NCBI GenBank assembly: GCA_910584995.1
Contig: CAJUDW010000010.1
Location: 28,368-92,367 of the forward strand
DNA: 64,000 nt
Reading direction: 5' to 3'
Source: an uncultured Oscillibacter sp.
GTDB lineage: Bacteria; Bacillota; Clostridia; Oscillospirales; Oscillospiraceae
This document shows, in pieces, positions 17,043 through 26,482 of this stretch; positions within the stretch are counted from its first letter, which is position 1, and every line of letters begins with the position of its first letter. Both the position numbers and the translations under genes were made by a program. The notes under the pieces are model-generated. The model saw only the letters and a list, made by a program, of their open reading frames with translations. It was not told the origin of the DNA and did not search any database.

Positions 17043-17082
17043 CCGCGCTTCGCCGGATGGGATAAGTCCCGGCGAAGCGCGG
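17043..17082 (-). terminator. Hairpin downstream of telA
   Basis: CCGCGCTTCGCCGG and CCGGCGAAGCGCGG form a 14-bp stem. It lies just beyond the telA stop on the minus strand, with an A/T-rich run (AAAAACTTTTTTT) on its telA side. A second small palindrome, CTTTTTCTAGAAAAAG, lies between it and the stop. Confidence 0.6.
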
Positions 17083-17118
17083 AAAAACTTTTTTTGGCAG
17101 CTTTTTCTAGAAAAAGAG

Positions 17119-18285
17119 TTACTTCCGGAGTTCCAGAAGTTTGGCGCGGAGTTCACCTTCAATACGGCCCAATTCGACCTCCGCCTCCTTGCGCTTCTGC
17201 GCGCCTTCCCGCTGGATGTTCAGCACCTCGTCCAGGGTGGAGATCAGCTGCTGGTTGGTGTGCTGGAGGGTCTCGATATCCACCACGCTGCGCTCGGCTT
17301 CCTTAGCGGTCTGGATGGTGCCCATTTTCAGCATGTCGGCGTTTTTCTTCAAAAGTTCATTGGTCATATTGGTCACGGCGCTCTGGGCTGCGGCGGCCTG
17401 CCGCCCGTGCTCAATGCCCAGGGCCAGCACCATCTGGCTCTTCCAGAGAGGGATGGTATTCACCAGGGAGGACTGGATTTTTTCCACCATCTGGGTGTCG
17501 TTGTTCTGGAGCAGCCGGGTCTGGGGCCCCATCTGGATGGAGATCATCCGGGTCAGTTCCAAATCGTGCAGCTTCTTTTCAAACCGGTCGCACATCTGGG
17601 CCATGTCGTTGAAAGCCTGGGCGTCCTCCTGGGCGCCGGACTGCTGGGCTTTGGCCTGGAGGGCGGGCAGCTGGTTGGCCCGGATATCCGCCAGCTTCTT
17701 CTTGCCCGCCAGGATGTACATGGTCAGTTCCTTATAGTATTTCAGGTTCAGTTCGTACATTTGGTCGAACATGGCCACGTCCTTTAACAGGGTGACCTGA
17801 TGCTGCTCCAGTTCCCGGGCGATTTTGTCCACGTTGGTTTCCACCTTGGCGTACTGGGCCTTCATGGTCTCCAGTTTGTTCCCGGCCTTTTTGAATTTGC
17901 CGAAAAGGCCCTTTTTCTCCTCCTCTTCCCCAAAGCCTTTCAACTCCACCACCAGTTCGCTGAGGGACTTGCCGATCTCCCCCAGATCCTTGGTGCGGAC
18001 GGAGTTCAGGGCGTTTTCGGAAAAGCCTGCCACGCTCTTCTGGGCGGCCGCGCCGTATTGCAGCACCAGCTGGGAATCCATGATGTCGATTTTCTTGGAG
18101 AAATCCTCCACCGCTTTTTTCTCCGCGTCGGACAGCATGCTGTCGTCCAGTTCCACCGGCTTGGGGGCGGTTTTTTCCACCTCCGGTGCGGTGGGGGCGG
18201 AGGGCTCCAGCGTCAGCTGGGGGACGGCTTCAGCTTCTGCGGCGTCGGGGTTCAGGGTCAGCTGGGGGATGTTGTTGTCAGTCAT
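17119..18285 (-). CDS. TelA-like toxic anion resistance family protein
   Basis: This 388-residue cytoplasmic protein belongs to PF05816 (TelA, KlaA, YaaN). Residues 1-55 are low-complexity with two copies of PQLTL, and the rest is long amphipathic helix with coiled-coil character. The C-terminal segment has the family pattern around NTIPLWKSQMVLALGIEH. Relatives are linked to tellurite and cell-envelope stress resistance, with unknown mechanism. The start is backed by GGAGG 9 bases upstream. Its partner xpaC lies two genes upstream, as in the xpaC-yaaN pair of Bacillus, which supports the call. Confidence 0.92.
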   Translation of the reverse strand: MTDNNIPQLTLNPDAAEAEAVPQLTLEPSAPTAPEVEKTAPKPVELDDSMLSDAEKKAVEDFSKKIDIMDSQLVLQYGAAAQKSVAGFSENALNSVRTKDLGEIGKSLSELVVELKGFGEEEEKKGLFGKFKKAGNKLETMKAQYAKVETNVDKIARELEQHQVTLLKDVAMFDQMYELNLKYYKELTMYILAGKKKLADIRANQLPALQAKAQQSGAQEDAQAFNDMAQMCDRFEKKLHDLELTRMISIQMGPQTRLLQNNDTQMVEKIQSSLVNTIPLWKSQMVLALGIEHGRQAAAAQSAVTNMTNELLKKNADMLKMGTIQTAKEAERSVVDIETLQHTNQQLISTLDEVLNIQREGAQKRKEAEVELGRIEGELRAKLLELRK

Positions 18286-18358
18286 AATTGTTTCCTCCGT
18301 ATTCTATTTCCGTGAAATTTATGCGCGGTTTCCCCGGGGAGGGGCCGGACAGGCCCGG

Positions 18359-18580
18359 TCAGCCCTCCAGGGGCGATTTTTCCAGCAGGCGCTGCAGATG
18401 GGCGATCCAAACGGCGGAACAAGCCATCCAGCCCAGCCCCAGAAGGATCCACAGCAGGCCGGACAGGGAGGGCTTCACGCCCACCAGCCCCTGGCACAGG
18501 TATTGAATGGCGCAAGCCTCGCAGCCGATGATGCAGATGATGTCCAGAACCAGGTTTGTCCGGTGTTTGAGACGGATCAT
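18359..18580 (-). CDS. Small two-helix membrane protein (73 aa)
   Basis: The protein begins MIRLKHRTNLVLDIICIIG and has two hydrophobic helices (about residues 8-28 and 34-55) with a basic end, so it is an inner-membrane protein. The ATG at 18580 has GAGGAA upstream and lies 10 bases after the xpaC stop, so it is the middle cistron of xpaC-this gene-telA. I do not recognise a family. The position suggests it works with XpaC and TelA, which is inference. Confidence 0.75.
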   Translation of the reverse strand: MIRLKHRTNLVLDIICIIGCEACAIQYLCQGLVGVKPSLSGLLWILLGLGWMACSAVWIAHLQRLLEKSPLEG

Positions 18581-18590
18581 CCCGGCTTCC

Positions 18591-19286
18591 TCACAGTTCC
18601 AGACGGATGTCCGTCCCATCCTCAGGTTCCGCCTTCAGCTGTTCCCCCGCAAGGCCTTCCCGGGCCATCATGGTCTCCAGGACGGTGATGTCGGTGGAGA
18701 TATCCAGGGCCTCGGAGCCGTAGAGGGCGTCCAGCTGCTTTTCAAAGGCGGAAACGATGGTGCGCATCATGCCCTCCACCTTGGCCTTGGTGGCGTCTAC
18801 GTTTTCGCCGGAGATCCCGGTGGAACTGGCCCGGTCATAGGCGTTGAGCAGCTTCAGGGTGGTGGGCAGGTAGTAGTCCATGAACCGCTGGATCTGGGAC
18901 AGCTTCTTGGGATCCCGCTTCACTTCTTCAAAGATCTTGCCGGACACCTGCTCCAGCCGCACAATATCGGCGGAGATGCCGGGATCGGCGATGTTTTCGT
19001 CCAGCCGCTTCAGTTCCGCGATGGCAAGGCTGCCGTCCTTCACCATCTTATCCAGTTCCGGATTGCCGGTGGACGCAGGCTTTTCCTGCTTCTCCGGCTC
19101 TTTCGCCGTTTCGGCGGCGGGAGCGGTCCCGCCCCGGCAGAGGCCGTTCAGCAGGAAGAAGGCCGCCAAAGACAGCGCCGCCAGGAAGATGAAATGGCCG
19201 GGCAGGTACAGGGGGAACAGGAACGCGTATCCAATCCACAGCGCCGCCACGCCATAAAAGGGCAGGACAGGCTTTTGCTTCGCCAT
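18591..19286 (-). CDS. XpaC-like protein (5-bromo-4-chloroindolyl phosphate hydrolysis family)
   Basis: This 231-residue protein belongs to the XpaC family (PF10112), named for a phenotype and not a known enzyme activity. It has two N-terminal membrane helices (residues 10-55) and a cytoplasmic helical domain. The ATG at 19286 is chosen because AAGGAGG lies 9 bases upstream; the frame to 19409 would pass through the promoter. It is the first gene of the three-gene envelope-stress operon ending in telA. Confidence 0.88.
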   Translation of the reverse strand: MAKQKPVLPFYGVAALWIGYAFLFPLYLPGHFIFLAALSLAAFFLLNGLCRGGTAPAAETAKEPEKQEKPASTGNPELDKMVKDGSLAIAELKRLDENIADPGISADIVRLEQVSGKIFEEVKRDPKKLSQIQRFMDYYLPTTLKLLNAYDRASSTGISGENVDATKAKVEGMMRTIVSAFEKQLDALYGSEALDISTDITVLETMMAREGLAGEQLKAEPEDGTDIRLEL

Positions 19287-19380
19287 ATGGGCATACCTCC
19301 TTGGGTTTTGGTTGTTTGGAGAGAGGCGTCCGCCCCTGTTCCCGGCGCCGCCGGAGGGTGCGGAGGCACGATATGAAGCT

Positions 19381-19409
19381 ATTATACCCTTTCCCACAGG
19401 AATGATCAA
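19381..19409 (-). promoter_or_regulatory. Promoter of the xpaC-telA operon
   Basis: On the minus strand TTGATC (19409-19404) and a perfect TATAAT (19386-19381) are 17 bases apart, about 95 bases upstream of the xpaC start. Confidence 0.75.
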
Positions 19410-19722
19410 GGCAAAAGCCGCAAATCTGCGTGCTATTCCCTTCGGGCGCCCTGCCGCCTGTGTCCGTTATGAGCCCCGGCAGCCGGCGGGGCGCGGGCCT
19501 GCTGGGGTTTTGGGTGTGCCGGATGTTAAGCCTTGTTTGAAAAATGTCAAAACACCCAAACGGCGGATATTTTCCGCCACTCTGCGTTAAGTTTTCTTGC
19601 CGGGCGGTAACCCGCCTGCAAAAATTTGCCTTGATTGGCGAAAAAATCTCTTGCCGTGGGGCATTCCACCATTTATCAAACAAGGCCTAACCGGCCCGCC
19701 CGTTTTTCTTTACATTCACCCA
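19410..19722. other. Divergent intergenic region, no gene seen
   Basis: The 313 bases between the xpaC and exporter promoters contain no convincing frame. They hold several short inverted repeats, for example GGCGGATATTTTCCGCC near 19562 and GGGCGGTAACCCGCC near 19602, which could be operators for either promoter. Confidence 0.5.
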
Positions 19723-19751
19723 TTGCCTTTTTCCGGAAGAGGGAGTATATT
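19723..19751 (+). promoter_or_regulatory. Promoter of the MMPL exporter operon
   Basis: TTGCCT (19723-19728), a 17-base spacer and TATATT (19746-19751) lie 33 bases before the start codon. Confidence 0.65.
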
Positions 19752-19783
19752 GGATAAAAATCATTGGGGAAGGAGTGGTTGCT

Positions 19784-22267
19784 TTGGGTAAGCAGCCAAC
19801 TGACAGGGCGGAAAAACAAAGCCCTATTGAGCGGGTAGCGGCCTTTATCGTGGATAAGCGGAAGGCTTTCTACCTCCTCTATATTGGCGTGGCCATCTTC
19901 TGCGTGTTCTCCGGCAGCTGGGTTTCCGTCAACGACGATCTCACCAGCTACCTGCCGCCGGAGACCGAGACCCGCCGGGGCCTGACCATTATGAACGAGG
20001 AGTTTGTTACCTTCGGCACCAACCGCATCATGGTGGACAACATCACCTATGATCGGGCGGAAGCTTTGGCGGAGCAGGCGGAGGCCCTGGTGGGCGTGAA
20101 ATCCGTGGAGTTCGACGGCACAGCGGATCACTATGTCCGGGGAGCGGCCCTTTTCACTGTCACCTACGACGGCGCGGCGGACGATCCCGTAAGCCTGGCG
20201 GCCCTGGAGGAGGTCAAGACCCTGCTGGGCGGGTATGACCTCTACGTCACCGGCGACACCGGCAACTCCGATTCCGCCAACTTGGAGGCGGAGATGCAGG
20301 TGGTTATGGCCGTCGCCGTGATCATCATCCTCCTGGTGCTGCTCTTCACCTCCCACACCTATATGGAGATCCCTGTGCTGATCATGACCTTCGGCATGGC
20401 GGCGCTGATGAACAAGGGCACCAACTTTATCTTCGGGGAGATCTCCTTTGTTTCCGACTCTGTGGCCGTGGTGCTTCAGCTGGCCCTGGCCATTGACTAC
20501 GCCATCATCCTCTGCCACCGCTACACCGAGGAGCGGGAGCACCTGGAGGCCCGGGAGGCCGCCACCGCCGCCCTCAGCAAGGCCATTCCGGAGATCTCCG
20601 GCAGTTCCATGACCACCCTGTCCGGCCTGGGGGCTTTGTGTTTCATGCGGTTCGGCATCGGCAAGGATCTGGGCCTGGTACTGATGAAGGCTATCGTTTT
20701 GAGCCTTCTCAGCGTGTTTACCCTGATGCCCGGCCTTTTGATGAGTTTCAGCCGCCTCATTGACAAGACCCACCACAAAAGCTTTGTCCCCACCATCAGC
20801 GGCTGGGGGCGCCTGGCGGTGAAGACCCGGTACGTTATGCCGCCTTTGTTCGTGGTGCTGCTGATCGGCGGGTTCATCTTCTCCAACCGCTGCCCCTATG
20901 CTTACGGCCAGACGGGATTGACCACCCTGACCAAAAGTGAGTCCCGCATCGCCCAGGATCTGGTGAATGATACCTTCGGCAGCGTCAACACCTTGGCGGT
21001 TCTGGTGCCCAAGGGGGATTACGAGAGCGAGGGGCGGCTCCTGCGGGAACTGGACCGGATGCAGGAGACGGATACCGTCCTGGGCCTTGCCAATGTGGAC
21101 GCCATGGACGGCTATGTCCTGACGGATAAGCTGACCCCCCGGCAGTTTGCGGAGATGACAGATCTGGACATCGAGGCGGCCCGGCTCCTCTACTCCGCCT
21201 ATGCCGTGAACCAAGAGACCTACGGCCAGCTGATCTCCGGCGTGGACAGCATGGGCGTGCCCTTGATTGACATGTTCCTCTTTGTATACGACCAGATGGA
21301 GGAGGGTTATGTTACCCTGGACGAGGACATGACGGAGACTATTGAGGATCTCCACGGGCAGCTCACCGATGCCCAACTCCAGCTGAAGGGGGAAAACTAC
21401 AGCCGCCTGGTCCTTCAGCTGAACCTGCCGGAGGAGAGCGAGGAGACCTTCGCCTATCTGGATACCCTCCACCGGACAGTGGCCAAATACTACCCGGAGG
21501 ACAGCTTCCTGGTGGGCAACTCTACCAGCGATTTTGACCTCTCCACCTCCTTCGGGAACGACAACCTGATTATCAGCATCCTGACCATTGTGTTCGTCAT
21601 CCTGGTGCTGGTGTTCACCTTCCAGTCCTCGGGACTGCCTGTGCTGCTGATCCTAGTGATTCAGGGCAGCGTTTGGATCAACTTTTCCTTCCCCTATCTT
21701 CAGGATTCCCCCCTCTTTTTCCTCAGCTATCTGGTGGTCAGTTCCATCCAGATGGGCGCGAATATCGACTACGCCATTGTCATTGCCAACCGCTATGTGG
21801 AACTGAAAAAAACCATGCCCCTGAAGGACGCCGTGGTGGAATCCCTGAACCAGGCCTTTCCCACCATCATCACCTCCGGCACCATCCTGGCTTCCGCCGG
21901 CGTATTGATCGGCGTTCTGTCCTCCACGCCCTCCATCGCCTCCATCGGCGTGTGCCTGGGCCGTGGCACCATTATCTCTATCTTCCTGGTCATGGGCATC
22001 CTGCCCCAGATATTGCTGCTGGGGGATGTGATCATTGAAAAAACCGCCCTGACCATTAAATCCCGCCTGCCGATCCAGACCCACTCCGGCACCATGCGCC
22101 TCAACGGCCATGTCCGGGGCTATATCTCCGGCATGGTAGACGCAAATCTCAGCGGTATTCTCCACGGAACCATCAACGCCGCTGTGGAGTCCGGCGCCCT
22201 CCAAACGGAGGGGCAGGCCGGGTCGGGAAAGGAGGCTGGATCCCATGAGGAACCGTCTGCTACATAA
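19784..22267 (+). CDS. MMPL/RND family exporter
   Basis: This 827-residue membrane protein uses the proton gradient to export lipids or other hydrophobic compounds. It has the duplicated RND pattern: helix 1 near residues 35-50, an external domain, helices 2-6 (about 180-350), a second external domain and helices 8-12 (about 600-780). MMPL-type signatures are the LALAIDYAIILCHRY segment and its repeat QMGANIDYAIVIANRY, each with the Asp-Tyr pair of the proton path. The TTG at 19784 is the likely start because AAGGAG lies 9 bases upstream; the GTG at 19775 directly abuts that site. The gene overlaps the next one by 23 bases. Confidence 0.92.
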   Translation: MGKQPTDRAEKQSPIERVAAFIVDKRKAFYLLYIGVAIFCVFSGSWVSVNDDLTSYLPPETETRRGLTIMNEEFVTFGTNRIMVDNITYDRAEALAEQAEALVGVKSVEFDGTADHYVRGAALFTVTYDGAADDPVSLAALEEVKTLLGGYDLYVTGDTGNSDSANLEAEMQVVMAVAVIIILLVLLFTSHTYMEIPVLIMTFGMAALMNKGTNFIFGEISFVSDSVAVVLQLALAIDYAIILCHRYTEEREHLEAREAATAALSKAIPEISGSSMTTLSGLGALCFMRFGIGKDLGLVLMKAIVLSLLSVFTLMPGLLMSFSRLIDKTHHKSFVPTISGWGRLAVKTRYVMPPLFVVLLIGGFIFSNRCPYAYGQTGLTTLTKSESRIAQDLVNDTFGSVNTLAVLVPKGDYESEGRLLRELDRMQETDTVLGLANVDAMDGYVLTDKLTPRQFAEMTDLDIEAARLLYSAYAVNQETYGQLISGVDSMGVPLIDMFLFVYDQMEEGYVTLDEDMTETIEDLHGQLTDAQLQLKGENYSRLVLQLNLPEESEETFAYLDTLHRTVAKYYPEDSFLVGNSTSDFDLSTSFGNDNLIISILTIVFVILVLVFTFQSSGLPVLLILVIQGSVWINFSFPYLQDSPLFFLSYLVVSSIQMGANIDYAIVIANRYVELKKTMPLKDAVVESLNQAFPTIITSGTILASAGVLIGVLSSTPSIASIGVCLGRGTIISIFLVMGILPQILLLGDVIIEKTALTIKSRLPIQTHSGTMRLNGHVRGYISGMVDANLSGILHGTINAAVESGALQTEGQAGSGKEAGSHEEPSAT

Positions 22268-25200
22268 GGGGCTTTCCCTGCTGATGGCCGCAGGGCTGCT
22301 GCTGTCCCTGTCCGTACCGGAGGCCCTGGCAGCCCCGGAGGCCGGGGAGGCCCGGGAGGAGATTGCCATCTCCTCCGTGGAAGATCTGCTGGCGTTTTCC
22401 CAAAACTGCGCCCTGGACGATTGGTCCCGGGGAAAGACCTTTGTCCTGACGGCGGATCTCGCCCTCTCCGGCACATCCTTTGTCCCCATCCCCATTTTCG
22501 GCGGCGTCTTTGACGGCGGGGGCCACACGGTCTCCGGCCTGCGGATCGACGCCGCAGGCTCCAGCCAGGGGCTGTTCCGCTACCTGGAGGAGGGGGCCCT
22601 GGTGCGGGATCTGCATGTGACGGGGGTAGTGGCCCCGGAGGGGACCCGCTCCACTGTGGGCGGCATCGCCGGGGTCAACGCCGGTACTTTGCAGGACTGT
22701 TCCTTCCAGGGCACCGTCCGGGGTCGGAACGCCGTAGGCGGAATCGCGGGCCGGAACGCCGGGACAGGGCAGATCACCGGCTGCACCGCCTCCGGCTATA
22801 TCTACGGCGAGAACGCCACCGGCGGCATTGTTGGCCGGAACCAGGGGCTTTTGCTGAAGTGTGAGAACCGGGCGGGGGTGAACCTGACGGAGACCGAAGA
22901 GGCCGGGGACGCCGGGCTGCCGGATCTGGATGCCGGGAGCGTCCTGGACGAGCGGGCTGTCTCCGGTGAGGACAGCGAATACCATTTCCGCAGCAGCTGC
23001 ACGGATACCGGCGGCATTGCAGGCTATTCCAGCGGCGTGGTGCAGAGCTGCGTAAATGCCGGGGATGTGGGCTATCCCCATGTAGGTTACAACGCCGGCG
23101 GCATCGCCGGACGCCAGAGCGGGTATCTCTCCGGCTGTACCAACAGCGGGACCATCCATGGCCGGAAGGATGTGGGGGGCATCGCTGGCCAGGCGGAGCC
23201 CTATCTGTCCCTGGATCCGGGCCACGATACACTGGAGCGCCTGCGGGCGGAACTGGACACCCTGGACCGGCTCATCAACCGTGCCCTGGACGATGCCCAG
23301 GATACCCGGGACGGTGTCTCCGCCCGGCTGGCCGCCATGGGGGATCTGACGGACAGCGCCAAGGACTGCTCCAAGACCCTCCTGGACCGGACGGCAGACT
23401 TTATTGACGAAAATGTGGGTGCCATCAACGACCTCTCCGCGGACATCACCAACGCCCTGGATCGGATAACGCCCGCCCTGGACAATCTGGCGGACACCGG
23501 CGGGCGGATCGAGCGGCTTTCCCTTCAGCTGGGGGAGGCAATGGAGGCGTTGGGGGAGGCTGCGGACATCGGAGATACCGGTATGGCCGAAATCCGGCGG
23601 GCTGTTCACGGCCTCCGGCAGTCCGGGGAGCATCTGGACGATGCCGCCAAGGCCCTGCGGCAGGCCCTGGAAGCCCTGCTGAAAACCGTGATTTCCGGCG
23701 GCTCCCGGGAGGAGAAGGCTCGGGCCCTGGCAGATGTGAAGGGCCGTCTCCCGGCGGTGAGGGATGCCCTGGGGCAGTCCTCTGCCTCTTTGGGATTGCT
23801 GCGGACGGCCTTGTCCCGGGAGGATCTGCCGGGGAAGGAAGAACTTCTGCCTGGCCTGGATGACGCCAAGGAGGCGCTGGAGAAAATTGCCGCCGCCCTG
23901 GAGCGGCTGGGCATCTCCCTGCCTGCCGGGCCGGAGGGCTGGGAGGAGGCCAGGGAGGCCCTGCGGCAGGCGGCGGAATCCCTCTCCGGGGCCTCGGACA
24001 GCCTCAGCGGCGCTTTGGCGGCCCTGGTGCAGGGCCTGGAGGATATGGCCTCCCTTCCCGGACAGCTGGGACGCGCCCTGGACCGGCTGGAGGATGTGTC
24101 CCGTTCCGCCGCCGCCATTGGGCGGCTGATGCGGGACGCCTTCCGTACCATCGGCGATGCGGTGGAGGATCTGACGGCAGAGGGCCCTGTGCGCCTGTCG
24201 CCTCTTGGCAGCGGGTTCCGGGAGGCCGGGGACGGCCTTTACGATGCCCTGTCGGGCCTCACCGATGAGATGGATGCCCTGCGGGTGGAATTGGAAGACG
24301 GCGGGGACGTGCTGACCGGGGATCTCCGGGCCGTCAGCCGCCAGTTCAACACCGTGTTTACCGTGGTGCTGGATGCCCTGGAGGATCTCCAGGGCGGCAG
24401 CGGGGACAGCGATTATATCCAGGATACCTCCGACGAGGATATCGCCGCCACCCGGGAGGGCAAGGTTTCCGGCTGTGTCAATACCGGTGCGGTGGAGGGC
24501 GACCGGAACGTAGGCGGCGTGGTGGGCGCCATGTCCATCGAATTCGACCTGGATCCGGAGGACGACGGGGCGGATCGCTTCACCTTCGGGGCTACCTATG
24601 AGACCAAGGCGGTTTTGCAGGAGTGTGTGAACCGGGGCGGGATTACCGCCAAGAAGGACTGCGTAGGCGGCATTGCCGGCCGCATGGATCTGGGCACTGC
24701 CCTGGAGTGCCAGAACTACGGCCCTGTAGAGAGCACCGGCGGGGACTATGTAGGGGGTATTGCAGGCTTTGCGGACGCCAGCGTCCGGAACTGCCACGCG
24801 AAAAATACCCTTTCCGGCGGCAGCTATATCGGCGGCATCGCCGGTTGGGCCAGCCGCCTGTGGGACTGCCGGGCCATCGCTACCGTTACGGAGGGGGCGG
24901 AGTCCCTGGGGGCTGTGGCAGGCGGCGTGAAGACCGGCGGCATCCTCTCCAACAACTGCTTTGTGGATACGGGCCTTGGGGGAGTGGACGGCGTCAGCTA
25001 TGCGGGCCGGGCCGCGCCTGCTGCCTTTGCGGAACTGGCGCTGCTGCCGGATGTGCCGGCGGAATTCACCGCCTTCACCCTGACCCTTCTGGCGGAGGAG
25101 GAAGTGGTGGCGCAGATTCCTTTCTACTACGGGGATGATCTCTCCGGAATCCGGCTGCCTGAGGTGCCTGCCCGGGAGGACGGCTACGGCGAGTGGCCTG

Positions 25201-25748
25201 CGTTTGACAGTTCCGGCGTGCGCTCCGATATTACGGTGGAGGCGGTTTACGCCCCCTGGATCACCCTGGCCGCCAGCCAAGAGGCGGAGGGCAAGCTGGC
25301 CCTGGCCCTGGCGGAGGGCCGGTTTACCGGGGACGCCGTACTCCGGGTGGCTGAATCCGGCCAGACGCCGCCTCCGGAGAGCGGCGGGGAAGCCAAGGTG
25401 TGGGAGGTGTCCCTCACCGGCACGGATCTTGGCCCGGCAGACACGGTGCCCCTGCGGCTGCTGGTTCCGGAAGAGGGGAAGGACGCCGTGGTATGGTGTC
25501 TCTCGGAGGGGCAGTGGCAGAAAGCGGAGGCCGTCCGCAGCGGCAGCTACCTGCTGCTGGAGATGGAGGGCACGGAGGGCGTTTTCTGCGTCCAGGCCTG
25601 CTCCCAGACGGGGCTGCTGGCCCTGCTGGCCGTTGGGATTGCTGCGGCGGCTCTGCTGCTGTTCCTGTTTGCCAAGCGGATGAAGCGGCGGAAGAAGGCC
25701 CCGCCGGCGGCAACACCCCCGGCTCCGGAAATGGCGAAAACCGAATAA
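22245..25748 (+). CDS. Large membrane-anchored surface protein with GLUG-type repeats and a long helical domain
   Basis: This 1167-residue protein has a signal peptide (residues 1-29, ending ALAA), then GLUG-like repeats of the form VGGIAGxNxG (about 60-325). An extended amphipathic helical region (about 325-720) follows, then more repeats (about 735-920), a small beta-rich part, one membrane helix (about 1121-1145) and a basic tail MKRRKK. It would sit outside the cell tethered by its C terminus. The ATG at 22245 has AAAGGAGG upstream and lies inside the end of the exporter gene, so the two are translationally coupled and probably form one machine. GLUG repeats are common in adhesins; the helical insert is not recognised. 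Confidence 0.85.
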   Translation: MRNRLLHKGLSLLMAAGLLLSLSVPEALAAPEAGEAREEIAISSVEDLLAFSQNCALDDWSRGKTFVLTADLALSGTSFVPIPIFGGVFDGGGHTVSGLRIDAAGSSQGLFRYLEEGALVRDLHVTGVVAPEGTRSTVGGIAGVNAGTLQDCSFQGTVRGRNAVGGIAGRNAGTGQITGCTASGYIYGENATGGIVGRNQGLLLKCENRAGVNLTETEEAGDAGLPDLDAGSVLDERAVSGEDSEYHFRSSCTDTGGIAGYSSGVVQSCVNAGDVGYPHVGYNAGGIAGRQSGYLSGCTNSGTIHGRKDVGGIAGQAEPYLSLDPGHDTLERLRAELDTLDRLINRALDDAQDTRDGVSARLAAMGDLTDSAKDCSKTLLDRTADFIDENVGAINDLSADITNALDRITPALDNLADTGGRIERLSLQLGEAMEALGEAADIGDTGMAEIRRAVHGLRQSGEHLDDAAKALRQALEALLKTVISGGSREEKARALADVKGRLPAVRDALGQSSASLGLLRTALSREDLPGKEELLPGLDDAKEALEKIAAALERLGISLPAGPEGWEEAREALRQAAESLSGASDSLSGALAALVQGLEDMASLPGQLGRALDRLEDVSRSAAAIGRLMRDAFRTIGDAVEDLTAEGPVRLSPLGSGFREAGDGLYDALSGLTDEMDALRVELEDGGDVLTGDLRAVSRQFNTVFTVVLDALEDLQGGSGDSDYIQDTSDEDIAATREGKVSGCVNTGAVEGDRNVGGVVGAMSIEFDLDPEDDGADRFTFGATYETKAVLQECVNRGGITAKKDCVGGIAGRMDLGTALECQNYGPVESTGGDYVGGIAGFADASVRNCHAKNTLSGGSYIGGIAGWASRLWDCRAIATVTEGAESLGAVAGGVKTGGILSNNCFVDTGLGGVDGVSYAGRAAPAAFAELALLPDVPAEFTAFTLTLLAEEEVVAQIPFYYGDDLSGIRLPEVPAREDGYGEWPAFDSSGVRSDITVEAVYAPWITLAASQEAEGKLALALAEGRFTGDAVLRVAESGQTPPPESGGEAKVWEVSLTGTDLGPADTVPLRLLVPEEGKDAVVWCLSEGQWQKAEAVRSGSYLLLEMEGTEGVFCVQACSQTGLLALLAVGIAAAALLLFLFAKRMKRRKKAPPAATPPAPEMAKTE

Positions 25749-25916
25749 CAACCTGTATGCATAAGCGGAGGATGCCGGAAGAGGGGCTTTGCCGTCCTGC
25801 AAGGCGGAAAATCCCGGGAATACGGGATGTATTTCAAGATTTTTTCACGCGGCAGGGCGGCAATAGCCCCCATCAGATAGCGTTCAACGCCTATACGTAC
25901 AGGACCAAAGGAAGAA
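25749..25916. other. Intergenic spacer without gene
   Basis: No frame or promoter stands out in this stretch. It lies between the converging surface-protein gene and the PTS operon end. Confidence 0.5.
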
Positions 25917-25954
25917 GGGCCCCCTGTGCGGACAAAAGTCCGCACAGGGGGCCC
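25917..25954. terminator. Perfect 17-bp hairpin, bidirectional terminator
   Basis: GGGCCCCCTGTGCGGAC pairs fully with its complement around AAAA. Pyrimidine-rich DNA follows on the minus strand and TTT on the plus strand. It separates the plus-strand surface-protein operon from the minus-strand GlcNAc operon. Confidence 0.85.
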
Positions 25955-25982
25955 TTTGCAGGATGTACAAGGGATCTCGGAA

Positions 25983-26465
25983 TTATTTCGTCACCCGCAT
26001 CAGTTCCCCGCCAGCTTCCACGGAGGGGGCTGTTGTCAGTTCCACATTGGCATAGCTGTCGGAGTCGATAAGGACGTGGATCACCACGGCGGGATGCCCG
26101 GCGGCCTTTACCTTGTCTAAATCCACGGTCAGAAGCGGTTGGCCGGATGTTACCGTGTCGCCCTCCTTCACCTGTCCGGTGAACCCGTCGCCCTTCATAT
26201 CCACAGTGTCCACGCCTACATGAAGCAGGACGTCCAGGCCGTTGGAGCCCTGGATGCCCACTGCGTGGAAGGTGTCGGGCAGCTGGGTGATTTTCCCGTC
26301 AAAGGGGGCGCGGATGGTGCCCTCCGCCGGGTCAACGCCCAGGCAGAGGCCCAGGATGCCCTGGGAGAACACCTCGTCGGGGATGTCCGCCATGGGGACT
26401 ACCGTCCCCTTTACAGAGGCGGACAGGATCAGGGGCTTTTTCTTCAGCTTGTCAAGTAATCCCAT
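25983..26465 (-). CDS. PTS sugar transporter subunit IIA (glucose family, Crr-like)
   Basis: This 160-residue cytoplasmic phosphocarrier passes phosphate from HPr to the EIIB domain. The EIIA-Glc family features are present: VPMADIPDEVFSQGILG near the N terminus, a first conserved His in DTFHAVGI, and the phosphorylated His in LLHVGVDTV near residue 84. The start has AGGAGG 8 bases upstream. It is the last gene of the operon after nagA. The IICB protein encoded at the operon head lacks its own IIA domain, so this supplies it. Confidence 0.94.
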   Translation of the reverse strand: MGLLDKLKKKPLILSASVKGTVVPMADIPDEVFSQGILGLCLGVDPAEGTIRAPFDGKITQLPDTFHAVGIQGSNGLDVLLHVGVDTVDMKGDGFTGQVKEGDTVTSGQPLLTVDLDKVKAAGHPAVVIHVLIDSDSYANVELTTAPSVEAGGELMRVTK

Positions 26466-26482
26466 ATCAAGGACCTCCTTTT

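Noticed and set aside
16951..17082. Mobile element ends at the two long hairpins after the xdh-like operon
   Set aside because: The two hairpins differ in sequence, flank no transposase and show no target-site duplication; terminators explain them better.
22260..25802. 1180-codon open frame on the minus strand opposite the GLUG-repeat protein
   Set aside because: It is a GC-driven shadow: no signal peptide, no ribosome site, and Gly/Gln/Pro-rich translation. The plus-strand protein has coherent domains.
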